A DNA stretch of 64,000 nt from Curtobacterium sp. MCBD17_035. Its GTDB lineage: Bacteria > Actinomycetota > Actinomycetes > Actinomycetales > Microbacteriaceae. How positions within the stretch are numbered: position 1 is the stretch's first letter; each line of letters starts with the position of its first letter. This document shows, piece by piece, positions 32,878 to 42,583 of this stretch. Both the position numbers and the translations under genes were made by a program. The notes below the pieces were generated by a model. It searched no databases. It was not told the origin of the DNA and was given only the letters and a program-made list of their open reading frames with translations. The stretch spans positions 1,984,001-2,048,000 of the forward strand of contig NZ_CP126279.1 in assembly GCF_003234815.2 (NCBI RefSeq). Reading direction: 5' to 3'.

Positions 32878-32883
32878 TATCGT
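32878..32883 (+). promoter_or_regulatory. -10 hexamer TATCGT, leaderless start of WYL regulator
   Basis: TATCGT ends 6 nt before the GTG at 32890, supporting that start. Confidence 0.45.
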
Positions 32884-32889
32884 GAGCCC

Positions 32890-33588
32890 GTGAACCGGAC
32901 CGACCGCCTGTACGCGATCGTCGAGGAACTCCGTGCCGTCGCACCGCGCCCGCGGAGCGCCGCGTGGCTCGCCGACCGGTTCTCCGTCAGCCGACGCACG
33001 ATCGAACGCGATGTCAGCGCGCTGCAACAGTCGGGTGCCGCGGTGTGGGCCGAGCCTGGTCGGACGGGTGGGTACTGCATCGACCGCGCGCGGACGCTCC
33101 CGCCGGTCAACTTCGGTCCGGACGAGGCGGTCGCGGTCGCGGTCGCCCTGCAGGCCCTCGCCGGCAGCCCGTTCCGCGACGCAGGAGCCGTGGCACTGCG
33201 CAAGGTCCTCGCGGCCATGCGGTCCGACGACGCGGACGCCGCGCGGGACCTGGCCGACCGGGTGCACTTCCTCGGCGCGGTCCCGCTCGACGCCGCCGCC
33301 CCGCCCGCGCTCGGGCACGCGGTCTCGGCGCGGCGCGTCCTCCGGCTCCGCTACACGGACCGTGCGGGGCGCGCGACACTCCGGGACGTCGAGCCCGTGG
33401 GGTGGATCGGCGCCGCCGTCGGGTGGTACCTCCTCGGCTGGTGCCGCCTCCGCGACGACCTCCGCGCGTTCCGCGTCGACCGGATCGACGGCCTCACGGT
33501 GACGGCCGAGACCGCGCCGCGCCGGACCGTGCGCCCCGAGGAGATCGCGGTGCCGGACGGGGACCTCCGGACACTGACACTCGTCTGA
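32890..33588 (+). CDS. HTH/WYL-domain transcriptional regulator (YafY type)
   Basis: A 232-residue protein: N-terminal DeoR-like helix-turn-helix (SAAWLADRFSVSRRTIERDV), a middle linker, and a WYL domain at about 145-215 (RYTDRAGRATLRDVEPVG; GWYLLGWCRLRDDLRAFRVDRI). WYL domains bind ligands such as nucleic acid pieces. Likely regulates itself or the glyoxalase-like gene downstream. Confidence 0.87.
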   Translation: MNRTDRLYAIVEELRAVAPRPRSAAWLADRFSVSRRTIERDVSALQQSGAAVWAEPGRTGGYCIDRARTLPPVNFGPDEAVAVAVALQALAGSPFRDAGAVALRKVLAAMRSDDADAARDLADRVHFLGAVPLDAAAPPALGHAVSARRVLRLRYTDRAGRATLRDVEPVGWIGAAVGWYLLGWCRLRDDLRAFRVDRIDGLTVTAETAPRRTVRPEEIAVPDGDLRTLTLV

Positions 33589-33718
33589 CGCGGATCGGCC
33601 ATCGGCACCGGAAACACCGACACAGGGCTGTCGCTCGCGCCCGCGATCCTGGTCGTCGCCGCACTCCGCGGCCGTCACCGTGCCGCACCAGCGGCGCCAC
33701 CGAACCGGGAGCCCCACC

Positions 33719-34126
33719 GTGAACCTCGTCTCCGTCCGCCTCATCACCGACGACGTCGACCGCCTCGTCGCCTTCCACGAGCGCGTGACCGGTGTCACCG
33801 CCGTCCGCCCCGCACCGGACTTCGCCGAACTCCGGACCGCCGGCGGGACCCTCGCGATCGGCAGCACCCGCACGATGGTCGCCGTGCTCGGCGGCCGGTC
33901 GGACCGGAGCACGGGCCGGACGCCGATCGTCGAGTTCCTCGTCGACGACGTCGACGCGCTCGCGGCCGAACTCGACGACGGCACGGTCGAGGTGGTCGCA
34001 CCGCCGACGACGATGCCGTGGGGCAACCGGTCGCTGCTCCTCCGGGATCCCGACGGCACGCTCGTGAACTGCTTCACGCCGGTCACCCCCGCCGCGATCA
34101 CGAAGTTCGAGGGCGTCCCGCGCTGA
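33719..34126 (+). CDS. VOC (glyoxalase/bleomycin-resistance) family protein
   Basis: A 135-residue metal-dependent-fold protein with two beta-alpha-beta-beta-beta units: VRLITDDVDRLVAFHERVTG, VEFLVDDVDALAAEL, MPWGNRSLLLRDPDG. GTG at 33719 with GGGAGCC in front. It follows the WYL regulator by 130 bp and may be its target. Specific reaction unknown. Confidence 0.82.
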   Translation: MNLVSVRLITDDVDRLVAFHERVTGVTAVRPAPDFAELRTAGGTLAIGSTRTMVAVLGGRSDRSTGRTPIVEFLVDDVDALAAELDDGTVEVVAPPTTMPWGNRSLLLRDPDGTLVNCFTPVTPAAITKFEGVPR

Positions 34127-34186
34127 GTTCCCGCGTGCCGGCACGAGCCGACCGCGCGCGCCGCCGTCCGGGAGGCGCGACCCGGC

Positions 34187-35224
34187 TCAGCGACGCCGGG
34201 TCGCGTCCTCGACCTCGCCGACGAGTTCCTCGAGGATGTCCTCGAGGAACAGCACGCCCGTCGTCCGACCGTCGGCGTCGAACGCGCGCGCCAGGTGGAC
34301 ACCCGCCGCCCGCATCGTCGCGAGTGCGTCCTCGAGGTCCATGTCGCGGTACAGCGAGATGAGCTGGCGGATGCGCTTCGGCGGCACCGGGTCGTCGAAC
34401 TCGTCCTCGCGCAGGTCGATGACGTCCTTGACGTGCACGTAGCCCGTCGGGTCGCCGTCGTCGCCGACGAGCACGTACCGGGAGAACCCACGGGTCGCGA
34501 CCGCCCGTTCAACGTCGCCCGGCGTGGCGTCGTCCGGGAGCGTGACGAGGTCGGGCATCGGCACCGCGACGTCCCGCACCTTCTTCGCCGTGAACTCGAA
34601 CGCGGCGGCGAGCGTGCCGGCGGCGTCGACGAGCGTGCCCTCGCGGCGGGACTGCTCCACCATCGTCTGGACCTCGTCGACCGTGAACGCGCTGACGGCC
34701 TCGTCCTTCGGCTCGACCCGGAACACGCGGAGGAACCCGTTCGCCAGTGCGTTCAGGACCACGGTGATCCCGCGGACGCCGTGCCCGAGGTACCAGAGCG
34801 TCGGGACGAGCACGAGCGCGGCCCGGTCCGGCATCGAGAACGAGATGTTCTTCGGCACCATCTCGCCGAACACGACGTGCAGGAACGACACGATCACGAG
34901 CGTGATGACGAACGCGATGGTGCCGGTCACCTCGACGTCCCACCCCGTGAGGTGCAGCGGCCCCTCGAGCAGGTGGTGGATCGAGGGTTCCGAGACGTTG
35001 AGGATGAGCAGCGAGCACACGGTGATGCCGAGCTGCGTCGTCGCGAGCATGCGGGTGGCGTGCTCCATCGCCCAGAGCGTGCGCTGCGCGGCCCGCGAGC
35101 CCTGCTCCGCGCGCGGTTCGATCTGGGACCGTCGCGCCGAGATGACGGCGAACTCCGCAGCCACGAAGAACGCGTTGCCGAGCAGCAGCACGACGAGCCA
35201 GAGGATGCCGAGCCAGTCGCTCAT
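34187..35224 (-). CDS. CNNM/CorC-family membrane protein, short form
   Basis: A 345-residue protein: CNNM membrane domain with about four helices (LGNAFFVAAEFAVISARRSQ; GEMVPKNISFSMP), then a CBS-domain pair (VPMPDLVTLP...; GRTTGVLFLEDILEELVGEV). It lacks the C-terminal CorC_HlyC domain present in its neighbour. Family members are linked to magnesium/cobalt export. Overlaps its upstream partner by ATGA; the two likely act together. Confidence 0.87.
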   Translation of the reverse strand: MSDWLGILWLVVLLLGNAFFVAAEFAVISARRSQIEPRAEQGSRAAQRTLWAMEHATRMLATTQLGITVCSLLILNVSEPSIHHLLEGPLHLTGWDVEVTGTIAFVITLVIVSFLHVVFGEMVPKNISFSMPDRAALVLVPTLWYLGHGVRGITVVLNALANGFLRVFRVEPKDEAVSAFTVDEVQTMVEQSRREGTLVDAAGTLAAAFEFTAKKVRDVAVPMPDLVTLPDDATPGDVERAVATRGFSRYVLVGDDGDPTGYVHVKDVIDLREDEFDDPVPPKRIRQLISLYRDMDLEDALATMRAAGVHLARAFDADGRTTGVLFLEDILEELVGEVEDATRRR

Positions 35225-36615
35225 CGCGGGACCCCCAGTCGGACCCCGACCTCGTCGGGCACCTCGGGCGCGATGCTCGACGACCCCGGCACCGCCGGTT
35301 CACCCTCGTCGACCGCCGTCGGCGTGGGCGTGAACCGGATGCGGTCGATCCGGCGGCCGTCGAGGCGCTCCACACGGAGCATCCCGCCGTCGACGGGGAC
35401 CGTGTCGCCGACCACCGGGAGGCGCCCGAGTCGGCTCATCACGAAGCCACCGATGGTCTCGTACGGGCCGTCGTCGGGGACACGGACGCCCGCACGGTCC
35501 TGCAGCTCGTCCGGGCGCAGCAGGCCCGGGAACGTCAGCCAGCCCCGTGACCGCACCACGTCGACCCGCGTCCGGTCGTGCTCGTCGGAGACCTCACCGA
35601 CGAGCTCCTCGACGAGGTCCTCGAGCGTGACGACCCCGGCGGTGCCGCCGTACTCGTCGACGACGATCACCATCTGGTACCCGCGACCGCGGACGGCGGT
35701 GAGCAGGGAGTCGAGGTGCATCGTCTCGGGGACGCGCTCGGCCTCGGTCCGGAGCGCACCGACCGGCACCTCCGCCCGTTTGTCGCGCGGTACGGCGACG
35801 GCTGCCTTGACGTGCACGATGCCGACGACGTCGTCCGCGTCCTCGTCGATCACCGGGAACCGGCTGAACCCGGTGCGGCGGGCGAGGGCGATGACGTCGG
35901 CGGCGGACTCGGCCACCCCGATCGTCGACACCCGCGGGCGCGGCGTCATGACGTCGCTCGCGGTGTGCTCCGAGAACGCGATCGTGCGGGTGAGCAGCGT
36001 CGCGGTGTCCTGCTCGAGGCTGCCCTCCATCGCCGATCGGCGGAGGAGGCTCGTGAGCTCCTCGGCGCTCCGGGCACCGGACAGTTCCTCTTGCGGCTCG
36101 ATCCCGATCGTGCGGAGCACGGCGTTCGCAGTGCCGTTGAGCAACGCGACCGCGGGTCGGAACACCGTCGTGAACACGATCTGCACGGGCACGACGAGTC
36201 GGGCGGTACCGAGCGGCAGGGCGAGCGCGAAGTTCTTCGGCACGAGCTCTCCGAGCACCATCGACAGCAGGGTCGCGATGACGAGCGCCACGACGGACCC
36301 GACGGGCTCGACGACCTCGTCCGGCAGACCGAGCGCCGTGGACGGGCCCTCGATGAGGTGCGCGATGGAGGGTTCGAGGAGGTACCCGCTGAGGAGCGTG
36401 GTGAGCGTGATGCCGAGCTGGGCGCTCGACAGGTGGGTCGCCGTCACCTTGAGCGCCTGGATGACGGGCGTCAGCCCCGCTGCGCCGCGCTCACGCCGGG
36501 CCTCGAGGTCGGCGCGGTCGAGGTTGACGAGCGCGAACTCGCTCGCGACGAACACGCCCGTCCCGAGGGTGAGGAGGACGCCGCCCACGAGCATGAGGAG
36601 GTCGACGACGGTCAT
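35221..36615 (-). CDS. CNNM/CorC-family membrane protein, long form
   Basis: A 464-residue protein: CNNM membrane domain (FVASEFALVNLDRADLEARR; GELVPKNFALALPLGTARLV), CBS pair (VMTPRPRVSTIG; VVDEYGGTAGVVTLEDLVEELVGEV), then a CorC_HlyC domain (GLLRPDELQDRAG...YETIGGFVMSRLGRLP). First gene of the pair; its stop overlaps the shorter paralogue. Probable divalent-cation transport or control of one. Confidence 0.9.
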   Translation of the reverse strand: MTVVDLLMLVGGVLLTLGTGVFVASEFALVNLDRADLEARRERGAAGLTPVIQALKVTATHLSSAQLGITLTTLLSGYLLEPSIAHLIEGPSTALGLPDEVVEPVGSVVALVIATLLSMVLGELVPKNFALALPLGTARLVVPVQIVFTTVFRPAVALLNGTANAVLRTIGIEPQEELSGARSAEELTSLLRRSAMEGSLEQDTATLLTRTIAFSEHTASDVMTPRPRVSTIGVAESAADVIALARRTGFSRFPVIDEDADDVVGIVHVKAAVAVPRDKRAEVPVGALRTEAERVPETMHLDSLLTAVRGRGYQMVIVVDEYGGTAGVVTLEDLVEELVGEVSDEHDRTRVDVVRSRGWLTFPGLLRPDELQDRAGVRVPDDGPYETIGGFVMSRLGRLPVVGDTVPVDGGMLRVERLDGRRIDRIRFTPTPTAVDEGEPAVPGSSSIAPEVPDEVGVRLGVPR

Positions 36616-36820
36616 ACCGAGGGCCTCCTGAGCAGGAGGAGCTGGCGGCGCGGGCGGGCATGTCGGGCCGCGTTCGGATGTCGGCCCGGCGACGTGCGAT
36701 CAGGAGGGTCGTCCACAGTGTGGTCAACAGTAGCGCCCGGGGGGCCGCCCTGGCCGGGAATCCCCCCAGCGCGGAACCGATGCGGTCGGCGCGGTGCCGC
36801 TCAGCGGGACACGGTCCGGT

Positions 36821-38260
36821 TCACCAGGACACCGGGACCGGCTTGCCCTCCTCGTACCCCGCGGCGGACTGGATGCCGACGAGCGCACGGTCCGCGAACG
36901 CGGGGAGATCACGTGCGCCGGCGTACGTCGCCGAGCTCCGCACTCCGGCCGTGATCATGTCGAGCAGGTCCTCGACGCTCGAACGCTCCGGGTCGAGGTA
37001 GATGGTCGAGGACGAGATCCCCTCGGCGAACAGGGCCTTGCGCGCGCGCTCGTACGGGTCGAGCCGCTCGAACCGCTCGCGAACGGCCTTCGCGGACGCC
37101 ATCCCCCAGCTCTCCTTGTACCGTCGCCCCTGCGCGTCGACCTTGAGGACGCCCGGCGCCTCGACCGTGCCGGCGAACCACGACCCGATCATGACGCTCG
37201 CGGCGCCGGCCGCCAGGGCGAGGGCGACGTCGCGCGGGTACCGGACACCGCCGTCCGCCCAGACGTGGGCGCCGAGCGCCCGCGCCGCCGCCGCGGTCTC
37301 GAGCACCGCCGAGAACTGCGGTCGCCCGACCGCGGTCATCATGCGGGTCGTGCACATGGCCCCGGGGCCGACACCGACCTTGATGATCGAGGCGCCCGCG
37401 TCGACGAGGTGCGTCACCGCGTCGGCGGTCACGACGTTGCCCGCGACGAGCGGGACGCCGAGTCCGAGGTCGGCCACGGTGCGCAGCGCACGGAGCATGC
37501 CCTCCTGGTGCCCGTGCGCGGTGTCGAGGACGAGCACGTCGACGCCCGCGGCGACGAGCGCGGACGCCTTGCGTGCCACGTCGCCGTTGATGCCGACCGC
37601 GGCGGCGACCCGGAGCCTCCCGTCCGCGTCGACCGCGGGCCGGTAGATGCCGGAACGGATCGCACTCGTGGGACTCGTGGTGCCCACGACGCGACCGTGC
37701 CGGAGGACGGGCGCGAAGTCGACCTCGGCGGCGGCGAGCAGGTCGAACACGGCCCGCGGTGAGTCGACGTCGTCGGCGTCGATCGCGGTCACCGCGCCGT
37801 GCAGGAGGTCCCCGACCGTCGCGTCCTCGCCGGCGGTCGCGAGCCGGACCGCGGGGACGCAGCCGAGGTACTCCCCGCCGGCGTCCTGCACGACGACGCC
37901 GTGCCCGGGGACCGGCGCGAGCTGCGTCAGCGCCTCGGCGACGGTCGTGTCGGGCGTCATCGTGACCGGGGTGTCGTGATCGACCGGCTGGGCCTTGACC
38001 CAGCGGATGGCGGCGTCCAGGTCCTGCGGGTGCATGTCCTGCGGCAGGACCCCGAGGCCGCCGCGCCGCGCCAACGTGGCCGCGAGCCGCGGACCCGTGA
38101 CCGAGTTCATGTTGGCGCTGACGACCGGGATGGTCGCGCCGGTGCCGTCGGGCGGCGTGAGGTCGACGTCGAACCGGCTCGACACTCCGGAGCGGCTCGG
38201 CACGAGGAACACGTCCGAGTACGTCAGGTCGTGGGTCGGTCGCGTCTCGTAGAACCTCAT
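36821..38260 (-). CDS. guaB1: GuaB1, IMP dehydrogenase/GMP reductase family with CBS domains
   Basis: A 479-residue TIM-barrel enzyme. The catalytic Cys303 lies in GVGPGAMCTTRMMTA, and a CBS pair occupies about residues 95-205. This is the actinobacterial GuaB1 group; the mycobacterial member was shown to act as GMP reductase, so purine interconversion GMP to IMP is likelier than IMP dehydrogenase. ATG at 38260 chosen (RFYETRPTHDLTY is the conserved start). Divergent from kgd. Confidence 0.9.
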   Translation of the reverse strand: MRFYETRPTHDLTYSDVFLVPSRSGVSSRFDVDLTPPDGTGATIPVVSANMNSVTGPRLAATLARRGGLGVLPQDMHPQDLDAAIRWVKAQPVDHDTPVTMTPDTTVAEALTQLAPVPGHGVVVQDAGGEYLGCVPAVRLATAGEDATVGDLLHGAVTAIDADDVDSPRAVFDLLAAAEVDFAPVLRHGRVVGTTSPTSAIRSGIYRPAVDADGRLRVAAAVGINGDVARKASALVAAGVDVLVLDTAHGHQEGMLRALRTVADLGLGVPLVAGNVVTADAVTHLVDAGASIIKVGVGPGAMCTTRMMTAVGRPQFSAVLETAAAARALGAHVWADGGVRYPRDVALALAAGAASVMIGSWFAGTVEAPGVLKVDAQGRRYKESWGMASAKAVRERFERLDPYERARKALFAEGISSSTIYLDPERSSVEDLLDMITAGVRSSATYAGARDLPAFADRALVGIQSAAGYEEGKPVPVSW

Positions 38261-38480
38261 GCGCTCACCGTAATACGGCCCTCCTCGGGGGCGACCGTGC
38301 CGCAGCGGGGTGACGGCCACCGGGGCGGACGGGTCCGTCCCGACACCCTGGGCGCTCCCGCCGAGGCGGCCCGCAGGCGGGTTAGGCTTGACGGGCGCGG
38401 GCGATGCTGCCCGCACGGTGCACGGGTCGTGTGTGTGCGACCGGCACCAGCATCAATCGACGGAGAGTGGGCGATCGGCT

Positions 38481-41400
38481 GTGTCGAGCCATCTGACGGG
38501 GACATCGGACGAGACCGCAGGCGAATTCGGCGCGAACGAGTGGCTGGTGGACGAGCTCTACGAGCAGTTCCTGGTCGACAGGGACGCCGTGGACCGGTCC
38601 TGGTGGCCGGTCCTCGAGAGCTACCACCGGACGCAGGTGAGCGACCCGGGCGCGTCCGACGACCGCCCGGGAGGCCCGTCCCCGGCTGCCGGGTCCGCTC
38701 CCGACCCGGCGGGTCCCGTCGAGCCGGCCGCGCCGGTCGCGCAGCCCGCGCGCGCCGCGGACGGCGGTGCCCCGCGCACCTCGTCGACCCAGATGCCGGC
38801 ACGGACCACGTCGAAGCAGCCGACCCCGGCCCCGATCCCGGCCGACCCGAGCGACGAGCGGGACGACCACGAGGAGACCCACGAGGACGTCCGAACGCCG
38901 CTGCGGGGCATGGCGAAGACCCTCGCCGCGAACATGGAGGCCTCGCTCCAGGTACCGACCGCGACGAGCGTGCGGACGATCCCCGCGAAGCTCATGATCG
39001 ACAACCGCATCGCCATCAACAACCACCTGCGGCGGACGCGCGGCGGCAAGGTGTCCTTCACGCACCTCATCGGCTGGGCGCTCGTCAAGGCGGTCCAGGA
39101 GTTCCCGAGCCAGAACGTCTACCACGACGAGCAGGACGGCAAGCCCGTCGTCGTGACCCCGGCGCACGTCGGCCTCGGCATCGCCATCGACGTCCCGAAG
39201 TCCGACGGCACCCGTGCGCTGCTCGTCCCGAGCATCAAGCGGGCCGAGACCCTGACGTTCTCGCAGTTCATCGCAGCGTACGAGGACCTCGTCAAGCGCG
39301 CGCGGGCGAACAAGCTCACGGCCGAGGACTTCGCCGGCACGACGATCTCGCTGACGAACCCGGGCGGCATCGGCACGGTGCACTCCGTGCCGCGGCTCAT
39401 GAAGGGGCAGGGGTCGATCATCGGTGCCGGTGCCCTCGAGTACCCGGCGCAGTTCCAGGGCTCCGCGCCGAAGACCCTGGTCGAGCTCGGGGTCGGCAAG
39501 ACGATCACGCTGACGAGCACCTACGACCACCGCGTCATCCAGGGCGCCGGGTCCGGGGAGTTCCTCAAGACGGTCCACGAGCTGCTCATCGGCGAGCGCG
39601 GCTTCTACGAGGGCATCTTCGCGGCGCTCCGGATCCCGTACAAGCCGATCCGCTGGGCGAACGACATCAACGTCGACCTGTCGTCGCGCGTCAACAAGAC
39701 CGCACGCGTGCAGGAGCTCATCAACAGCTTCCGGGTGCGCGGACACCTCATGGCGGACATCGACCCGCTCGAGTACCAGCAGCGGACCCACCCGGACCTC
39801 GAGATCGAGAACCACGGGCTGACGTTCTGGGACCTCGACCGCGAGTTCGTCACGGGTGGCCTCGCCGGCACCACGAGCGCGCCGCTCCGGGACATCCTCG
39901 GGATCCTCCGCGACTCGTACTGCCGCACGATCGGCGTGGAGTACATGCACATCCAGGACCCGGCCCAGCGCCGGTGGATGCAGGACCACGTCGAGGTGCC
40001 GTACGCCAAGCCGGGCAAGGACGAGCAGCTGCGGATCCTCGGCAAGCTCAACGAGGCCGAGGCGTTCGAGACGTTCCTGCAGACGAAGTACGTCGGCCAG
40101 AAGCGGTTCAGCCTCGAGGGCAGCGAGTCGATGATCGCGTTCCTCGACACGCTCATCCAGGAGTCCGCGCGCGAGGGTCTCGACGAGGTCGCGATCGGCA
40201 TGGCGCACCGTGGTCGGCTCAACGTGCTCACGAACATCGCGGGCAAGACCTACGGGCAGATCTTCCGCGAGTTCGAGGGGACGCAGCTGCCCGGCGCCGT
40301 CGCGGGCCAGGGCTCCGGCGACGTCAAGTACCACGTCGGGACGGAGGGCGTGTTCCGCTCGGCCGAGGGCACCGCGATCCCGGTGACCATCGCCGCGAAC
40401 CCGTCGCACCTCGAGGCCGTCGACGGCGTGCTCGAGGGCATCGTCCGCGGCAAGCAGGACCGGACCCCGATCGGCACCTTCGGCGTCCTGCCGGTGCTCG
40501 TCCACGGCGACGCGGCGATGGCCGGACAGGGCGTGGTCGTCGAGACCCTGCAGCTGTCGCAGTTGCGGGGCTACCGCACGGGCGGCACCGTCCACGTCGT
40601 GGTGAACAACCAGGTCGGGTTCACGACGTCGCCGAGCGCGTCGCGGTCGTCGGTGTACTCGACCGACGTCGCCAAGACGATCCAGGCGCCGGTCTTCCAC
40701 GTGAACGGGGACGACCCGGAGGCCGTCGCACGCGTCGCCGAGATCGCGTTCGCGTACCGGCAGCAGTTCCACCGCGACGTCGTCATCGACCTCGTCTCGT
40801 ACCGCCGCCGCGGCCACAACGAGGGCGACGACCCGTCGATGACGCAGCCGCTCATGTACAACCTCATCGAGGCGAAGCGCTCGGTCCGCACGCTCTACAC
40901 CGACGCCCTCGTCGGTCGCGGCGACATCACGCAGGACGAGTACGACCAGGCGCACCGGGACTTCCAGGACCGCCTCGAGCGTGCGTTCGCCGAGACCCAC
41001 GAGGCACAGACGGGGTCGATCCCGGTCGTCCCCGCGGACGGCGGCGCGGTGCAGGGGCTCGAACGGCCCTCCGCGCAGCGCGACGACTCGGAGCACGAGG
41101 TGCACGAGACGGCGGTGAGCGCGGACGTCCTCCGACTCGTCGGCGACGCGCACGACAACCCCCCGGCGGGGTTCACGGTCCACCCGAAGCTCCAGCAGCT
41201 GCTCACCAAGCGGGTCGAGATGTCGCGCAGCGGCGGCATCGACTGGGCGTTCGCGGAGCTCGCCGCGATCGGGTCCCTCCTCGTCGAGGGCAAGCCGGTC
41301 CGGCTCACCGGCCAGGACACCCGGCGTGGCACCTTCGTGCAGCGCCAGGCGGTGTTCCACGACCGCGTCAACGGCCAGGAGTGGCTCCCCCTCGCGAACC

Positions 41401-42260
41401 TCACCGAGGACCAGGGCCGGCTGTACATCTACGACTCGCCGCTCAGTGAGTACGCGGCCATGGCGTTCGAGTACGGCTACTCCGTGGAGCGGCCCGAGGC
41501 CCTCGTCATGTGGGAGGCCCAGTTCGGCGACTTCGCCAACGGGGCGCAGACGGTGATCGACGAGTTCATCTCGTCGGCCGAGCAGAAGTGGGGCCAGCGG
41601 TCCGGGCTCGTGCTGCTCCTCCCCCACGGCTACGAGGGCCAGGGGCCGGACCACTCCTCGGCTCGGATCGAGCGCTACCTGCAGCTCTGCGCCGAGGACA
41701 ACATGGTCGTGGCGAGGCCGTCGACCCCGGCGTCGTACTTCCACCTGCTCCGTCGGCAGGCCCACGCGCGTCCGCAGAGGCCGCTCGTGGTGTTCACGCC
41801 GAAGGCGATGCTCCGCATGCGGCAGGCGACGAGCGCGGTCGAGGAGTTCACGACCGGCGGCTTCCGCGAGGTGATCGACGACCAGCGGATCGCCGACCGC
41901 CAGGCCGTGCGGCGGGTCGTGCTCCACTCGGGCAAGATCCACCACGACCTCGCTGCCGAGGTCGCCAAGCGCGGAGTCGAGGACATCGCACTCGTCCGAC
42001 TCGAGCAGCTCGCGCCGCTCCCGCTCGACCAGATCCTCGCGACCCTCCGCTCCTACCCGCAGGCGGACCTCGTCTGGGCGCAGGAGGAGCCGGAGAACCA
42101 GGGCGCCTGGCCGTTCGTCTGCATGGCGCTGTCGCGCCACCTCGACGGCCTTCCGCTCTCGGTGTCCTCACGTCCCGCCAGCGCGGCTCCGGCGACGGGG
42201 TCGTCGAAGCGCTCCGCGAGCGAGGCGGCCGAGGTCATCGACCGCGCGCTCACCATCTGA
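38481..42260 (+). CDS. kgd: Multifunctional 2-oxoglutarate decarboxylase/dehydrogenase E1-E2 (Kgd/OdhA)
   Basis: A 1259-residue fusion enzyme of the TCA cycle in Actinobacteria. Order: short N-terminal E2o-like motif (ANEWLVDELYEQFLVDRDAV), Pro/Ala linker (about 55-130), acyltransferase-like domain (about 140-375, with the catalytic TYDHRVIQGAGSG), then the thiamine-diphosphate E1 domain (HRGRLNVLTNIAGK; GDAAMAGQGV; NNQVGFTT) and a transketolase-type C-terminus. It decarboxylates 2-oxoglutarate and, with E2/E3 partners, makes succinyl-CoA. GTG at 38481; TAGGCT at 38383 may be the -10 of a leadered transcript. Confidence 0.95.
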   Translation: MSSHLTGTSDETAGEFGANEWLVDELYEQFLVDRDAVDRSWWPVLESYHRTQVSDPGASDDRPGGPSPAAGSAPDPAGPVEPAAPVAQPARAADGGAPRTSSTQMPARTTSKQPTPAPIPADPSDERDDHEETHEDVRTPLRGMAKTLAANMEASLQVPTATSVRTIPAKLMIDNRIAINNHLRRTRGGKVSFTHLIGWALVKAVQEFPSQNVYHDEQDGKPVVVTPAHVGLGIAIDVPKSDGTRALLVPSIKRAETLTFSQFIAAYEDLVKRARANKLTAEDFAGTTISLTNPGGIGTVHSVPRLMKGQGSIIGAGALEYPAQFQGSAPKTLVELGVGKTITLTSTYDHRVIQGAGSGEFLKTVHELLIGERGFYEGIFAALRIPYKPIRWANDINVDLSSRVNKTARVQELINSFRVRGHLMADIDPLEYQQRTHPDLEIENHGLTFWDLDREFVTGGLAGTTSAPLRDILGILRDSYCRTIGVEYMHIQDPAQRRWMQDHVEVPYAKPGKDEQLRILGKLNEAEAFETFLQTKYVGQKRFSLEGSESMIAFLDTLIQESAREGLDEVAIGMAHRGRLNVLTNIAGKTYGQIFREFEGTQLPGAVAGQGSGDVKYHVGTEGVFRSAEGTAIPVTIAANPSHLEAVDGVLEGIVRGKQDRTPIGTFGVLPVLVHGDAAMAGQGVVVETLQLSQLRGYRTGGTVHVVVNNQVGFTTSPSASRSSVYSTDVAKTIQAPVFHVNGDDPEAVARVAEIAFAYRQQFHRDVVIDLVSYRRRGHNEGDDPSMTQPLMYNLIEAKRSVRTLYTDALVGRGDITQDEYDQAHRDFQDRLERAFAETHEAQTGSIPVVPADGGAVQGLERPSAQRDDSEHEVHETAVSADVLRLVGDAHDNPPAGFTVHPKLQQLLTKRVEMSRSGGIDWAFAELAAIGSLLVEGKPVRLTGQDTRRGTFVQRQAVFHDRVNGQEWLPLANLTEDQGRLYIYDSPLSEYAAMAFEYGYSVERPEALVMWEAQFGDFANGAQTVIDEFISSAEQKWGQRSGLVLLLPHGYEGQGPDHSSARIERYLQLCAEDNMVVARPSTPASYFHLLRRQAHARPQRPLVVFTPKAMLRMRQATSAVEEFTTGGFREVIDDQRIADRQAVRRVVLHSGKIHHDLAAEVAKRGVEDIALVRLEQLAPLPLDQILATLRSYPQADLVWAQEEPENQGAWPFVCMALSRHLDGLPLSVSSRPASAAPATGSSKRSASEAAEVIDRALTI

Positions 42261-42273
42261 TCGCGCGTCGGCC

Positions 42274-42340
42274 CCGACCGGCTGGGAGGCCCGCCCACCG
42301 CCGCCGACGAGGCGGACGGCGGGCGGGCCTCCCGGTCGGG
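42274..42340. terminator. Bidirectional terminator between kgd and rsrA
   Basis: Long interrupted stem: CCGACCGG and GGGAGGCCCGCCC on the left pair with GGGCGGGCCTCCC and CCGGTCGG on the right. It sits between convergent stops. Confidence 0.75.
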
Positions 42341-42583
42341 TCAGTGGGTCGCCTGCGCCTCGCGCAGCGCGGCGATGACCTGGGTCCGCAGGTCCTCCGG
42401 GGCGGTCTCCTTGCAGGCGCGCTGCACGGCCGTCATGAGCACCACGCCGACGCGGTGCTCGCTCGAGCAGTCCTCGCAGCCGGCCATGTGCTCGCGGATG
42501 TCCGCGAGGTCGTCGCGCTCGAGCTCGTCGTGCAGGAACTCCTCGAGCTCCGCCTTGGCCTTCGAGCAGTCGCAGCCGCTCAT
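42341..42583 (-). CDS. rsrA: RsrA-like zinc anti-sigma factor
   Basis: An 80-residue ZAS-type anti-sigma factor. The zinc/redox motif HMAGCEDC (HxxxCxxC) and the N-terminal CDC supply the ligands; oxidation of these thiols releases the sigma factor in the studied Streptomyces pair. Overlaps the sigma gene (ATGA). Placement and motifs make the assignment secure, the stress signal is inferred. Confidence 0.9.
   Translation of the reverse strand: MSGCDCSKAKAELEEFLHDELERDDLADIREHMAGCEDCSSEHRVGVVLMTAVQRACKETAPEDLRTQVIAALREAQATH

Noticed and set aside
38382-42140. 1252-codon minus-strand frame opposite kgd
   Set aside because: Shadow of kgd; composition is Arg/Val/Asp/Leu-rich without motifs.
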